Of a stretch of DNA of 64,000 bases, positions 43,484-52,464 are shown one piece after another. The notes beneath the pieces were generated by a model. It was not told the origin of the DNA, made no database searches, and saw only the letters and a program-made list of their open reading frames with translations. Source of the stretch: Pseudomonas shirazensis. Lineage in GTDB: Bacteria > Pseudomonadota > Gammaproteobacteria > Pseudomonadales > Pseudomonadaceae. A program made the translations under genes and the position numbers. Positions within the stretch are counted from its first letter, which is position 1, and every line of letters begins with the position of its first letter. The stretch covers positions 1,005,001 through 1,069,000 of the forward strand of contig NZ_JABWRD020000001.1 in the NCBI RefSeq assembly GCF_014268785.2, given 5' to 3'.

Positions 43484-43597
43484 ATTTGTCGCCTCCAAGT
43501 GCAGCTGCTCAGTAGTTACGAGCCGGCCCAAATGGGATCGGCTCCATCAACATTCGCTGCGACTGACCAGCGGCGCCAAATACCGCCCTGTAAGATT

Positions 43598-44149
43598 TCA
43601 GGCGTGAACGCTCCATTGAACCGAATCGATACTGATCGGCAGCTCATCGATAGTGTGGATCAGGCCACCCGCAATTGCCTCCTCAGCATTCAAGATGCGT
43701 GGTTTGGCCAACAAATAGTGCTCTGTATCCAATGGTTGCTCAGCGCCAGCCGTGCGCTCCGCGACTATTTGCGCGTAGAACTGCAAGTCGTAATCAAGGC
43801 TCATGGCGTACTCGGACATACGTGCGTGATCGACTGAGCCGTGCAGCGTCCAGTGGAATGGGTGAAAGAGGAACTTGCTCATGCGACAGGCCGTGCGCTG
43901 TTCACCCGCCAGAAACAGGATATTGCCCATCGATTCGACCGTGCCGAGATTGTGCGTATGGACCAGTACCGGCAACGAGCGCAGGAAGTTGTACAGCGTG
44001 AAACCGTAACTGCAGTCGCCGCCCATGGTGGCGATGTTCAACTGAAGTGTTTGCGCGCCTTGGTTGAGGGCTCGCGAACAGGTGTTGATCAGGTTACCGC
44101 AGGTCGAAGAAGTGATCGGGCCGGTGAAGTGAATGATGTGACGGGCCAT
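43598..44149 (-). CDS. Stand-alone ClpP-like serine protease
   Basis: A 183-residue ClpP-fold protein with Ser in GTVESMGNILFLAGE, His in KFLFHPFHWTLHG and a C-terminal AEEAIAGGLIHTID. The catalytic layout is kept, but the sequence is far from housekeeping ClpP and no Clp ATPase is encoded in the window. It may be a specialised member of the ClpP/crotonase clan acting alone or with the cellular ClpX/ClpA. It lies 114 bases upstream of the alcohol dehydrogenase gene on the same strand. Confidence 0.82.
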   Translation of the reverse strand: MARHIIHFTGPITSSTCGNLINTCSRALNQGAQTLQLNIATMGGDCSYGFTLYNFLRSLPVLVHTHNLGTVESMGNILFLAGEQRTACRMSKFLFHPFHWTLHGSVDHARMSEYAMSLDYDLQFYAQIVAERTAGAEQPLDTEHYLLAKPRILNAEEAIAGGLIHTIDELPISIDSVQWSVHA

Positions 44150-44335
44150 GCGTGCCTCCTGAGGTGGTGGGCCTTGGATGCCGGTGCATATATCAAGGTG
44201 GAATCTTCAAGCCAGGCAAAGTTCAAAATTGCTGGTGGCGCTGCGTAACAGGGCGCCCACTGGTCAACCCACGCTGAACCCTGACGCTCACGCAGAGGTC
44301 GCAGTTAAAGACTGATTCTGCACAAGGACTCCACC

Positions 44336-45253
44336 GTGAGCGACATTCGCATCGGCATATCCGGATGGCGTTATGGCCCCTGGCGCAAGGACTTCTACCC
44401 GGAAGGCCTGCGCCAGAAGGATGAGCTCGCGTTTGCGTCACGAGCAGTCAACAGCATTGAAATCAACGGCTCTTTCTACGCGCTGCAAACCCCAGCACGA
44501 TATGCGCAATGGCGCGATGAAACACCAGACGACTTCATCTTCTCGATCAAGGCCCCGCGCTATATCACTCATACCCGCCGGCTCAAGGATATCGAAGAGC
44601 CGTTGGCGAATTTCTTCGCCTCCGGTCCACTGATGCTGGGTGACAAGCTTGGTCCGATGCTGTGGCAGTTCCCGGCCACGATGAAGTTCGATGAAGAACG
44701 CTTCAAGGATTTCTTCGAGCAGCTCCCTCGCGATCGCCGGGCCGCCTGCCGCTGTGCCGAGCAGTGCGCCGAACGCCTGCGCGGCAATGGCGCGACCGCC
44801 ATCACCGGTAATGCCCCCTTGCGCCACGCCATCGAGATCCGTCACGAGAGCTTCCTCTGCGCCGCATTCATCAAACTGCTTCGCAAACACAACATTGCTC
44901 TGGTGGTCGCCGACAGTGCCGGCAAATGGCCCTATGTCGAAGACGTGACCGCAGATTTTGTCTATATGCGCCTGCATGGCGATGTCGAGCTCTACAGCAG
45001 CGGCTATACCGCACGCGCCCTGCGCCGCTGGCGCCAGCGCATCGAAGCCTGGAGCCAAGGTGGCCAGGCGGAAGACGCCCATCTGGTGGTGCCCGGCGCA
45101 CCGCGCAAGCGCTCCCAGCGCGACGTCTACTGCTACTTCGACAACGACCAGAAAGTCCATGCCCCTTATGACGCACGGCGTCTGTTATCCAAGCTCAAGC
45201 TCGATGGCGAACTGGTCACCGAGCCTGGCGTCGAACCGCAGGTGGATCTATGA
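44336..45253 (+). CDS. DUF72 (YecE-like) protein
   Basis: A 305-residue TIM-barrel-like protein of the DUF72 family, with IRIGISGWRYGPWRKDFYPE at the start, NSIEINGSFYALQTPARYAQ and WQFPATMKFDEERF. Its function is unknown. The start is GTG 44336 with AAGGA upstream. It overlaps the next gene by ATGA and heads a four-gene operon of envelope phospholipid genes, so a role there is possible but unproven. Confidence 0.88.
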   Translation: MSDIRIGISGWRYGPWRKDFYPEGLRQKDELAFASRAVNSIEINGSFYALQTPARYAQWRDETPDDFIFSIKAPRYITHTRRLKDIEEPLANFFASGPLMLGDKLGPMLWQFPATMKFDEERFKDFFEQLPRDRRAACRCAEQCAERLRGNGATAITGNAPLRHAIEIRHESFLCAAFIKLLRKHNIALVVADSAGKWPYVEDVTADFVYMRLHGDVELYSSGYTARALRRWRQRIEAWSQGGQAEDAHLVVPGAPRKRSQRDVYCYFDNDQKVHAPYDARRLLSKLKLDGELVTEPGVEPQVDL

Positions 45254-46035
45254 ACCAACCGCTACACGAAGCGCGCTGCAGCGTAGGCAGCGTTACTGCC
45301 GTGCATGGCATTAACGTGCTGACGATCAACGTGCACAAAGGTTTTACCTTCTTCAATCGGCGCTTCATCTTGCCCGAGCTGCGCGAAGCGGTACGCAGCA
45401 CCGGCGCCGATCTGGTGTTTCTGCAAGAAGTACATGGCACTCATCTGCAACATGCCGAGCGCCATCCGACCTGGCCAACCACGCCGCAATACGAGTTTCT
45501 TGCCGACAGCATGTGGTCGCAGTTCGCCTACGGGCGCAACGCGGTGTACCCCCATGGCGACCACGGCAACGCGTTGCTTTCCAAATTCCCCATCATCGAG
45601 CACCGTAATCTGGACGTCTCGATCGACGGTAATGAAGAGCGCGGCCTGCTCCACTGCCGCCTGCAGGTGCCTGGCCATGATCAGGTGCACGCGGTGTGTG
45701 TTCATCTAGGCCTGCGTGAGGCTCACCGGCAACGCCAGGTGCAGCTGTTGCTGGAATTGCTCGACAGCTTGCCGGCCAAGGCACCGGTGATCGTCGCCGG
45801 CGACTTCAACGACTGGCGCCTCAAGGCCGACAGCGTTCTCAGCGAGCACCTGGTCGAGGCCTTTGGCGACCGCTTCGGCATGCCTGCGCGCAGCTTCCCG
45901 GCCCGCCTGCCGCTGCTGCGGCTGGACCGCATCTACCTACGCAATGCCCTGCCGCGCTCGGCGCAGGTTCTATCCAAATACCCATGGTCGCATCTGTCCG
46001 ACCATGCCCCCCTGGCCGCGGAGATCAGCCTATGA
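45250..46035 (+). CDS. Endonuclease/exonuclease/phosphatase family protein (YbhP-like)
   Basis: A 261-residue EEP-fold hydrolase with VLTINVHKGFTFFNRRF, VFLQEVHG, GDFNDWRLKAD and SDHAPLAAE, the catalytic Asn, Glu, Asp and His landmarks. In E. coli the homologous gene order is ybhP-clsB-ybhN, matching this operon. It probably hydrolyses a phosphodiester or phosphate in lipid or nucleotide metabolism. It overlaps both neighbours by four bases. Confidence 0.85.
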   Translation: MNQPLHEARCSVGSVTAVHGINVLTINVHKGFTFFNRRFILPELREAVRSTGADLVFLQEVHGTHLQHAERHPTWPTTPQYEFLADSMWSQFAYGRNAVYPHGDHGNALLSKFPIIEHRNLDVSIDGNEERGLLHCRLQVPGHDQVHAVCVHLGLREAHRQRQVQLLLELLDSLPAKAPVIVAGDFNDWRLKADSVLSEHLVEAFGDRFGMPARSFPARLPLLRLDRIYLRNALPRSAQVLSKYPWSHLSDHAPLAAEISL

Positions 46036-47234
46036 CGTTATCCTGGACTGAAGGCAACACTGTGCAGTTGCTGATCAATGGCGAGGAGTTTTACCCCCGT
46101 GTCTTCGAGGCAATGGGCGAAGCGCAGGAGGAAATCCTGCTTGAGACGTTCATCATCTTCGATGACAAGGTTGGCCAGCAGCTGCAGCGGGTGCTGATCG
46201 AAGCTGCCCAGCGCGGCGTGCGTGTCGAACTGGTGGCTGACGGCTACGGCACCGCCGAGCTGCCGGATGCGTTCATCGCAGCGATGACCGAAGCGGGTGT
46301 GCGCTTCCACGCCTTCGATCCGCAGCCGAAAGTGGCTGGCATGCGTACCAACCTGTTCCATCGCCTGCACCGCAAGATCGTGGTGATCGACGCTGAGCGG
46401 GCGTTCATTGGCGGGATCAATTACAGCGCCGATCACCTGGGCGACTTCGGGCCGATGGCCAAGCAGGATTACGCGGTGGAAGTCACCGGTCCCGTGGTCG
46501 CCCAGGTGCACGCTTCGAGTATCAGGCTGATGAAGCCGGTGCTGGCCGGACCCAAGCGGGTCAAACCGGTGACCAAGCCGGCTGGGTCGGTGCGCGCCGT
46601 GCTGGTCGAGCGTGACAACCGCAAGCACCGCAACGATATCGAAGAGCAGTATCTGCAGGCCATACGCGGTGCGCGCAAGCGCATCATCATCGCCAATGCG
46701 TATTTCTTCCCGGGCTACAGGCTGCTGCGCGAGCTACGCAATGCCTCTCGCCGTGGCATCGAGGTAACGCTCATTCTGCAAGGGCAACCAGACATGCGTT
46801 GGGTGCGCGCGCTGTCGCGACTGCTCTACAACTACCTGCTACGCGACAACGTACAGATTCACGAATACTGCCAGCGCCCATTGCACGGCAAGGTTGCCCT
46901 GGTCGATGACGAATGGTCGACAGTCGGCTCGAGCAACCTCGACCCGCTAAGCCTTGCGTTCAATCTGGAAGCCAACCTGCTGATCAAGGATCGTGCGTTT
47001 AACCAGCAACTGTACGAGCACCTCAGCCAACTGGCCGGCAATCACTGCAAGACCGTCACCCTTGAGCGGATGATTCGTGGCTACTGGTGGCGAGCGCCAT
47101 TGATTTTTGCCGGCTTCCACCTGACCCGATACTTCCCGCGGATTGCCGGCGTGCTGCCAGCCCATCGGCAACGGCTGAAATCGCTGCAACCTGAAGTCAG
47201 TACCCAAGGTGGACTGCGTGAGGGCAATACCTGA
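46032..47234 (+). CDS. clsB: Cardiolipin synthase B
   Basis: A 400-residue phospholipase D-superfamily protein with two HKD motifs: LHRKIVVIDAERAFIGGINY and LHGKVALVDDEWSTVGSSNL. The length and the E. coli-like context ybhP-clsB-ybhN identify ClsB, which makes cardiolipin at the inner membrane. The start is ATG 46032, overlapping the EEP stop. The longer frame to 45984 is not used. It overlaps the YbhN gene by a shared base (TGATG). Confidence 0.9.
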   Translation: MTLSWTEGNTVQLLINGEEFYPRVFEAMGEAQEEILLETFIIFDDKVGQQLQRVLIEAAQRGVRVELVADGYGTAELPDAFIAAMTEAGVRFHAFDPQPKVAGMRTNLFHRLHRKIVVIDAERAFIGGINYSADHLGDFGPMAKQDYAVEVTGPVVAQVHASSIRLMKPVLAGPKRVKPVTKPAGSVRAVLVERDNRKHRNDIEEQYLQAIRGARKRIIIANAYFFPGYRLLRELRNASRRGIEVTLILQGQPDMRWVRALSRLLYNYLLRDNVQIHEYCQRPLHGKVALVDDEWSTVGSSNLDPLSLAFNLEANLLIKDRAFNQQLYEHLSQLAGNHCKTVTLERMIRGYWWRAPLIFAGFHLTRYFPRIAGVLPAHRQRLKSLQPEVSTQGGLREGNT

Positions 47235-48193
47235 TGGAACGGAAAACCTGGCTCACCTGGGGCAAGCGCCTGTTCACCCTGCTGTTCATGTTGATGATCC
47301 CGGTATTGCTGTACTACCTGGCGCGCAACCTCGACTGGAATGAAGTCCGTCAGTCGCTGCTGGCCTACAAGCCTGGCACGTTGATCGTCGGCCTCGGCCT
47401 GGCTCTTTGCAGTTATCTGGTGTTCGCCAGCTACGATCTGCTCGGGCGCGCCTACACCGGCCACAAGCTGCCTGCCCGGCAGGTACTGCCGGTGGCCTTC
47501 GTCTGCTATGCGTTCAACCTCAACTTCACCACCTGGGTCGGCGGGGTCGCCCTGCGCTACCGCCTGTACGGCCGTCTGGGCCTGGATAACGCCACCATCA
47601 CGCGCATCCTCACCTTGGGTCTGTTGACCAACTGGATGGGCTACATGCTGCTGGCCGGTAGCGTGTTTGCCATGCGCCTGGTCAAGCTGCCTGAGAGCTG
47701 GTCGGTGGGTGCCACCGGGCTGCAACTCATCGGTGTGCTGATGATCGCCGTATCGGTCGGCTACGTGCTGGCCTGCGGTTACGCCAAACGGCGCACCTGG
47801 CATATCCGCAAGCACGAGATCACCCTGCCCTCCCTACGCCTGGCGCTGTGTCAGGTTGCCTTGGGCGCCAGCAACTGGGCGCTGATGGCAGTGCTGATCT
47901 ATTGGCTGCTGCCGGGTGATGTGTTCTATCCGTCCATTCTCGGTGTATTGCTGATCAGTTGTGTAGCGGGCGTGGTGGCGCACATCCCGGCCGGGCTCGG
48001 TGTGCTGGAAACGGTGTTCCTGGCCCTGCTGCAAGGCCAGCTCAGCCAGGGCAGCCTGGTCGCCGGGCTACTCGGTTATCGCACCCTGTACTACCTGATA
48101 CCGCTGGTGCTGGCGGTGATCGCTTATCTGATTCTGGAGAAACGCGCCAAGGCCCTGCGCCAGCAGGACAAGGCGCAATTGCACAAAACCTGA
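47234..48193 (+). CDS. YbhN-like membrane protein (lysylphosphatidylglycerol-synthase TM domain family)
   Basis: A 319-residue integral membrane protein with about eight hydrophobic segments. NLNFTTWVGGVALRYRLYGR and AHIPAGLGVLETVFLALL are the conserved stretches of the UPF0104/LPG-synthase membrane domain. It lacks the soluble aminoacyl-transfer domain, so it is more likely a lipid flippase or partner of ClsB than a lysyl transferase (inference). It is the last gene of the four-gene operon. Confidence 0.87.
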   Translation: MERKTWLTWGKRLFTLLFMLMIPVLLYYLARNLDWNEVRQSLLAYKPGTLIVGLGLALCSYLVFASYDLLGRAYTGHKLPARQVLPVAFVCYAFNLNFTTWVGGVALRYRLYGRLGLDNATITRILTLGLLTNWMGYMLLAGSVFAMRLVKLPESWSVGATGLQLIGVLMIAVSVGYVLACGYAKRRTWHIRKHEITLPSLRLALCQVALGASNWALMAVLIYWLLPGDVFYPSILGVLLISCVAGVVAHIPAGLGVLETVFLALLQGQLSQGSLVAGLLGYRTLYYLIPLVLAVIAYLILEKRAKALRQQDKAQLHKT

Positions 48194-48243
48194 GCATCAA
48201 CAAAAGCGGCCGACCGTAAAGGCCAAGGCCCGGGAGACAAACC

Positions 48244-48672
48244 ATGTGTATCCGTGCCTTGCTTTTACTCGGTGCATGCCTGGCAAGCAGTCACGTGCTG
48301 GCTGAGGCCTGCGACGTCGTGACCCGCTCCTCCAGCGACGCAGTCAAGCCTGTTGAAGGCCACACCTGCTACAGCTACAGCAACATGCCCGCCGAGGCCA
48401 TCAACTGGTCGTGCAGCAACGAGAGCAAGGAGATGCTCAGCACCGACAAGCGCAAGGTCGCGAAATGCGCCGAAGGCAGTGTCGGTAGCTGTATTGCCCA
48501 GTTGACCCAGGAAACCCTGGCCAATCCCAAGTCGATGGGCCGCGATGAACCCGCCACGCGGCCAGCGATCGGCAAGGACGCCCGGGTGATCACTTACTAC
48601 TACGACACGCCAAGCCTGGGCCAGGCGCGCACGGATTGCGACCGCAGCAACGGTATCTGGCAGACCCACTAG
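48244..48672 (+). CDS. Secreted hypothetical protein (142 aa)
   Basis: A signal peptide (MCIRALLLLGACLASSHVLA) is followed by about 120 residues with six Cys, suggesting a disulfide-bonded periplasmic protein. The stretches HTCYSYSNMPAEAINWSC and VITYYYDTPSLGQARTDC do not match a family I know. GGGAGA precedes the ATG. It is 50 bases downstream of the YbhN gene and may be expressed with it. A large hairpin follows. Confidence 0.7.
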   Translation: MCIRALLLLGACLASSHVLAEACDVVTRSSSDAVKPVEGHTCYSYSNMPAEAINWSCSNESKEMLSTDKRKVAKCAEGSVGSCIAQLTQETLANPKSMGRDEPATRPAIGKDARVITYYYDTPSLGQARTDCDRSNGIWQTH

Positions 48673-48689
48673 AAGTGGTCCGACACAGG

Positions 48690-48751
48690 TCGGCCCCGGC
48701 CTGGCTCGAAGCTGCTCAACCTGCAGCAGCCTCGAGCCACACCGGGGCCGA
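48690..48751. terminator. Long nested hairpin between convergent genes
   Basis: Three nested stems (TCGGCCCCGG, GGCTCGA and GCTGC, each pairing perfectly with its partner) make a 62-base cruciform-like structure. It fills the gap between the secreted protein and metallothionein genes and probably stops both transcripts. Confidence 0.75.
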
Positions 48752-48763
48752 TTTCAGGACGGC

Positions 48764-48994
48764 TCAGGGCGAGATGGGATCGCTGGCCGGGAAAGTCTCA
48801 TCAAGGGCGTTGTCGACACTGCTTTCATTCGGTTGCGCAGTCTCGCCGCATTTGCAGTCGCCCATGCGGCAAGGCTCGCCATTGCGGTGACCGCTGGCGC
48901 AGGCTTCGCAGCAGTAGCCCTTGCCGTCTTGCAGGAGGGTATTGGCATTTATCGTGCAAGCGCAGTCAAGGCATGCACAGCGTAGTTCGGTCAT
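48764..48994 (-). CDS. Bacterial metallothionein
   Basis: A 76-residue protein whose first 49 residues carry ten Cys and a His: CACLDCACTINAN, then GYCCEACASGHRNGEPCRMG and DCKC. This is the SmtA-like metallothionein pattern of Pseudomonas, which binds Zn, Cd or Cu. The tail ends with DETFPASDPISP, a motif also found in other small stress proteins of the genus. The gene overlaps the acidic protein gene upstream by ATGA. Confidence 0.9.
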   Translation of the reverse strand: MTELRCACLDCACTINANTLLQDGKGYCCEACASGHRNGEPCRMGDCKCGETAQPNESSVDNALDETFPASDPISP

Positions 48995-49473
48995 GATTCG
49001 CGGCTCCGGTTGGATGCTTCATCGTCTACAGGTGAGACCTCATCGGTCCATGGCTCGCCATCTAGCGGCGCTGAGCGCGCCAGCTCTGCTTCGTCGAGGC
49101 CAAATCCGCCGCCGATTTCCTCGACGTCTACTTCGCGCAAGACCTGGTCGGCCGGGTCTCCACCATCACCTGGCTCGTGCGGGTCGCGAGCGCCGGTCTG
49201 ATCGAACAAAGTGTCTGGGCTCAGGTCGTCCAAGGTCACGTTGTCTTCGTGCAGGCTCTCGGTCAGAGCCTCGCCACCGGTCATGCCGCTCTCGGCCACA
49301 CGCTCTGGCGGGAAGTCATGTTCGACTTCAGCCAGTGAGCGTTCGTCGCCGGCCCGGCCCTGGCGCTCATCGTCGCGGTCGCTGAAGTCCAGCTCGTGCA
49401 CACTGCCCATCCGATCCTGAATGTCGTCGATCTCGGCAGGCGTGCGGGTTTTCGGGTCGTTAGGCTGAGCCAT
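48991..49473 (-). CDS. Acidic HPr-related / serine kinase-phosphatase-annotated protein
   Basis: A 160-residue, highly acidic protein with probably disordered segments (ELDFSDRDDERQGRAGDERS, VDVEEIGGGFGLDEAELARS). In Pseudomonas such proteins are often labelled phosphotransferase system HPr-related or serine kinase/phosphatase, labels with little experimental support. The start at 49473 has GGAG 8 bases upstream and is chosen over two earlier in-frame ATGs (49533, 49500). It overlaps the metallothionein gene by four bases, so the two are translationally coupled. Confidence 0.7.
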   Translation of the reverse strand: MAQPNDPKTRTPAEIDDIQDRMGSVHELDFSDRDDERQGRAGDERSLAEVEHDFPPERVAESGMTGGEALTESLHEDNVTLDDLSPDTLFDQTGARDPHEPGDGGDPADQVLREVDVEEIGGGFGLDEAELARSAPLDGEPWTDEVSPVDDEASNRSRES

Positions 49474-49661
49474 GTGCTGCTCTCCATCAGGTGGGTTCAT
49501 AAAGTCGACCACCCCGGTTCGCAGATGACTCAAATTTGTTTATCAGGTGCAGACCAAATCCTCGCAGCCGTTGATATCCCCCCGCCCGTCACAGATGGAA
49601 CTCCCTGCGCCGCCCTCGCCTCCCAAGTTCATAGAGCCTGGGATTTGAACAGGAGCCCGAG

Positions 49662-52175
49662 ATGAGCGAACCCCTGCAGGAATATCAACGCAAACGCGAT
49701 TTCAACGCCACCCCCGAACCCGCCGGCAAGCCACGCCGCAGCAAAAAGCCACAGGCATTGCAGTACTGCATCCAGAAACACGATGCCAGCCACCTGCACT
49801 ACGATTTCCGCCTGGAACTGGACGGCACCCTGAAAAGCTGGGCAATTCCCAAAGGCCCTTCACTGGACCCAAAAGTGCGCAGGCTCGCTGTACATGTCGA
49901 AGACCATCCGCTGGATTACGCCGAATTCGAAGGCAATATCCCCGACGGCCACTATGGCGCCGGCGACGTGATTGTCTGGGACCGTGGTGTGTGGGAGCCC
50001 GAAGGTGACGTACACGCAGCCTACGCCAAGGGCAAGCTGCGCTTCCGCCTGCAGGGCGAAAAACTCTCAGGCGTATGGAATCTGTTTCGTACTCGTCTGG
50101 TAGGCAAGAAAGAACAATGGATGCTGGTCAAATCGCATGACGGCGATGCGCGTAGTGAAGACGAATACAGCATCGTCGAGGCTCTACCTGACAGCGTGAT
50201 CAGTGACCGCACACTGGTGCCGCGCAAAGCAGTAAAGTCTCCCGCCAAAACGGCCAAGAAAGCAACGCCTGCTGCCAAGCGAAGCGCCAGTAAAACCAAA
50301 GCCGAGCTACCTGAAAAACTGCAGCCTCAGCTGGCCACTCTTGTCGATGCCGCGCCTGCCGGCGACTGGCGCTACGAGGTCAAGTTCGACGGCTACCGTA
50401 TCCTTGCCCGGATCGATGGCGATGATGTACGCCTGTTTACTCGCAATGGCCACGACTGGAGCGCGAAGATGCCCCACCAGGTCGAGGCGCTGCGCACGCT
50501 CAAGCTAAAGCAAGCCTGGCTCGATGGTGAAATGGTGGTGGCCAACGAACAGGGCGCTGCAGACTTTCAGGCATTGCAGAATGCCTTCGATACGCAGAAC
50601 GACGAGCAGATTACCTATTACCTGTTCGACCTGCTGTTCCTGGGTGGCGAAGACCTGCGTCAGGTGCCGCTGCAAGATCGCCGTGAAGCGTTGCGCCAGC
50701 TGCTTGAGCACAATGAGCGGGACTGCCTCAAGTACTCGGCCGACTTCGACGAGCCGGTCGAATCGCTGCTGCAGAGTGCCTGCAAGCTGGAACTTGAAGG
50801 GCTGATCGGCAAGCGAGCCGACAGCGTCTACTCAGGCCGACGCAGCAATGACTGGATCAAGCTCAAGTGCCAGCTGCGCCAGGAGTTCGTGATCGTCGGC
50901 TATACCGATCCTAAAGGCAGCCGCAGCGGGTTTGGCGCCTTGCTGCTGGCCCTGCACGACAAGCCCAGCGGTGAGCTGCGCTATGCCGGCAAGGTGGGCA
51001 CCGGCTTTACTGCCACGACGTTGGCCAGCATCCATGCACGCCTGAAACCTCTCGAAGTCGCCAAGCCGGCGCTCGCCAAACCTCCAACAGGCGCAGATGC
51101 GCGTGGCGTGCATTGGCTCAAACCGAAACTGCTGGCCGAAATCGCCTACGCACAGGTCACCCGCGACGGCAGTGTGCGCCATGCGGTTTTCCACGGTCTG
51201 CGTGACGACAAACCGGCCAAGGCCATCGATCTGGAGCGTGCAATGCCAGAAGCCGCCGTTGCTAAAAAATCCTCTAACAAATCCAGCGATGAAGAAAACC
51301 TCGGTGAACTGCGCCTGACTCACCCCGACCGGGTGATCGACGCCAGCAGCGGCGCCACCAAGCGGCAGGTCGCCGAGTACTATGCCTCGGTCGCCGAATG
51401 GCTCATGCCGCAACTCAAGGACCGCCCAGTGGCACTGGTACGCGCACCGGATGGGCTGGAAGGCGAACTGTTCTTCCAGAAAAACGCCGGCCAGCTGCAC
51501 CTGCCCGGCGTGCTTGGCTACGACAAGGTCGAGGCTGGCCAGGCGGCCATGGTCATCAACAGGCCTGAGACCTTGCTTGGCGCGGTACAGATGAACACGC
51601 TCGAGCTGCACACCTGGAACGCCACCGACAAGGATTTCGACAAGCCAGACCGCTTCGTGCTTGACCTCGATCCTGATCCTGCGCTGCCTTGGAAAGCCAT
51701 GCTGGAGGCCACCCAGCTGACCCTGACCCTGCTCGATGAGCTTGGTCTCAAAGTATTTCTCAAGACCAGCGGCGGCAAGGGCATCCACGTGGTGGTGCCG
51801 CTGACCCGCCGCGCCGGATGGGACGAGGTCAAAGACTTCAGCCATGCTTTGGTCAATTACCTGGCCAAGCTGTTCCCCGAGCGCCTGAGCGCCGTGTCCG
51901 GGCCAAAGAACCGCGTCGGGCGGATCTTTATCGACTACCTGCGCAATGGCAAAGGCGCCACCACTGCGTGCGCCTACAGCCTGCGCGCACGCGAAGGCCT
52001 GCCGGTGTCGGTCCCGATCTGGCGTGAGGAGCTGACCGAGCTCAAGGGTGCCAACCAATGGACGATCAATAACCTGCACGAGCGTTTGGCTGAGGTTGAA
52101 GATCCATGGGCCGATATGGCCAAGACGCGCCAGTCAATTACCGCTGGCATGCGCAAAAAGATGGGGCTGAAGTGA
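49662..52175 (+). CDS. ligD: DNA ligase D (NHEJ)
   Basis: An 837-residue protein with three domains in the Pseudomonas order. The 3'-phosphoesterase is at about 30-180 (HDASHLHYDFRLELDGTLKS). The ATP-dependent ligase has active-site Lys241 in RYEVKFDGYRI. The polymerase/primase is at about 560-837, with catalytic Asp in FVLDLDPDP near 664 and GGKGIHVVVPL. With Ku it repairs double-strand breaks without a template, mainly in stationary phase. A Lys/Ala-rich linker occurs near 195-220. Its stop overlaps the next small gene (TGATG). Confidence 0.95.
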   Translation: MSEPLQEYQRKRDFNATPEPAGKPRRSKKPQALQYCIQKHDASHLHYDFRLELDGTLKSWAIPKGPSLDPKVRRLAVHVEDHPLDYAEFEGNIPDGHYGAGDVIVWDRGVWEPEGDVHAAYAKGKLRFRLQGEKLSGVWNLFRTRLVGKKEQWMLVKSHDGDARSEDEYSIVEALPDSVISDRTLVPRKAVKSPAKTAKKATPAAKRSASKTKAELPEKLQPQLATLVDAAPAGDWRYEVKFDGYRILARIDGDDVRLFTRNGHDWSAKMPHQVEALRTLKLKQAWLDGEMVVANEQGAADFQALQNAFDTQNDEQITYYLFDLLFLGGEDLRQVPLQDRREALRQLLEHNERDCLKYSADFDEPVESLLQSACKLELEGLIGKRADSVYSGRRSNDWIKLKCQLRQEFVIVGYTDPKGSRSGFGALLLALHDKPSGELRYAGKVGTGFTATTLASIHARLKPLEVAKPALAKPPTGADARGVHWLKPKLLAEIAYAQVTRDGSVRHAVFHGLRDDKPAKAIDLERAMPEAAVAKKSSNKSSDEENLGELRLTHPDRVIDASSGATKRQVAEYYASVAEWLMPQLKDRPVALVRAPDGLEGELFFQKNAGQLHLPGVLGYDKVEAGQAAMVINRPETLLGAVQMNTLELHTWNATDKDFDKPDRFVLDLDPDPALPWKAMLEATQLTLTLLDELGLKVFLKTSGGKGIHVVVPLTRRAGWDEVKDFSHALVNYLAKLFPERLSAVSGPKNRVGRIFIDYLRNGKGATTACAYSLRAREGLPVSVPIWREELTELKGANQWTINNLHERLAEVEDPWADMAKTRQSITAGMRKKMGLK

Positions 52176-52423
52176 TGGTGGACTGGATCGACCTTCTGCA
52201 GTGGCCGGCCATGCTGCTTACCGTAATTGCCGCCTGGTGCATCGGTTCACGCCGACCCCATCGGCGGCGGATGGGTTTCTGCTGCTTTATCAGCAGTAAT
52301 CTGTTGTGGGTGATCTGGGGCTGGTCGATCGAGGCCTGGGCGTTGATTGCACTGCAGTTCTGCCTGGGCGCGATGAACCTGCGCGGCTGGAAGAAAAACC
52401 TGCAGGCCGAAATGACTCACTGA
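52175..52423 (+). CDS. Small two-helix membrane protein (82 aa) coupled to ligD
   Basis: An 82-residue protein with two or three hydrophobic stretches: LLQWPAMLLTVIAAWCIG, GFCCFISSNLLWVIWGW and ALIALQFCLGAMNLRGW. Its ATG shares a base with the ligD stop (TGATG), so it is translated with ligD. I do not recognise the family and no role in repair is known to me. It converges with ku across a terminator. Confidence 0.7.
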   Translation: MVDWIDLLQWPAMLLTVIAAWCIGSRRPHRRRMGFCCFISSNLLWVIWGWSIEAWALIALQFCLGAMNLRGWKKNLQAEMTH

Positions 52424-52431
52424 CCGTACAA

Positions 52432-52452
52432 AGGGGTTGCCGCGCAACCCCT
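52432..52452. terminator. Convergent terminator between the 82-aa ORF and ku
   Basis: A perfect 9-bp stem (AGGGGTTGC) with a 3-base loop lies in the 41-base gap between the converging genes and can serve both. Confidence 0.75.
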
Positions 52453-52464
52453 CGTCGGTACGCC

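Noticed and set aside
50832-52079. 415-codon leftward frame opposite ligD
   Set aside because: Antisense shadow with no recognisable domain.
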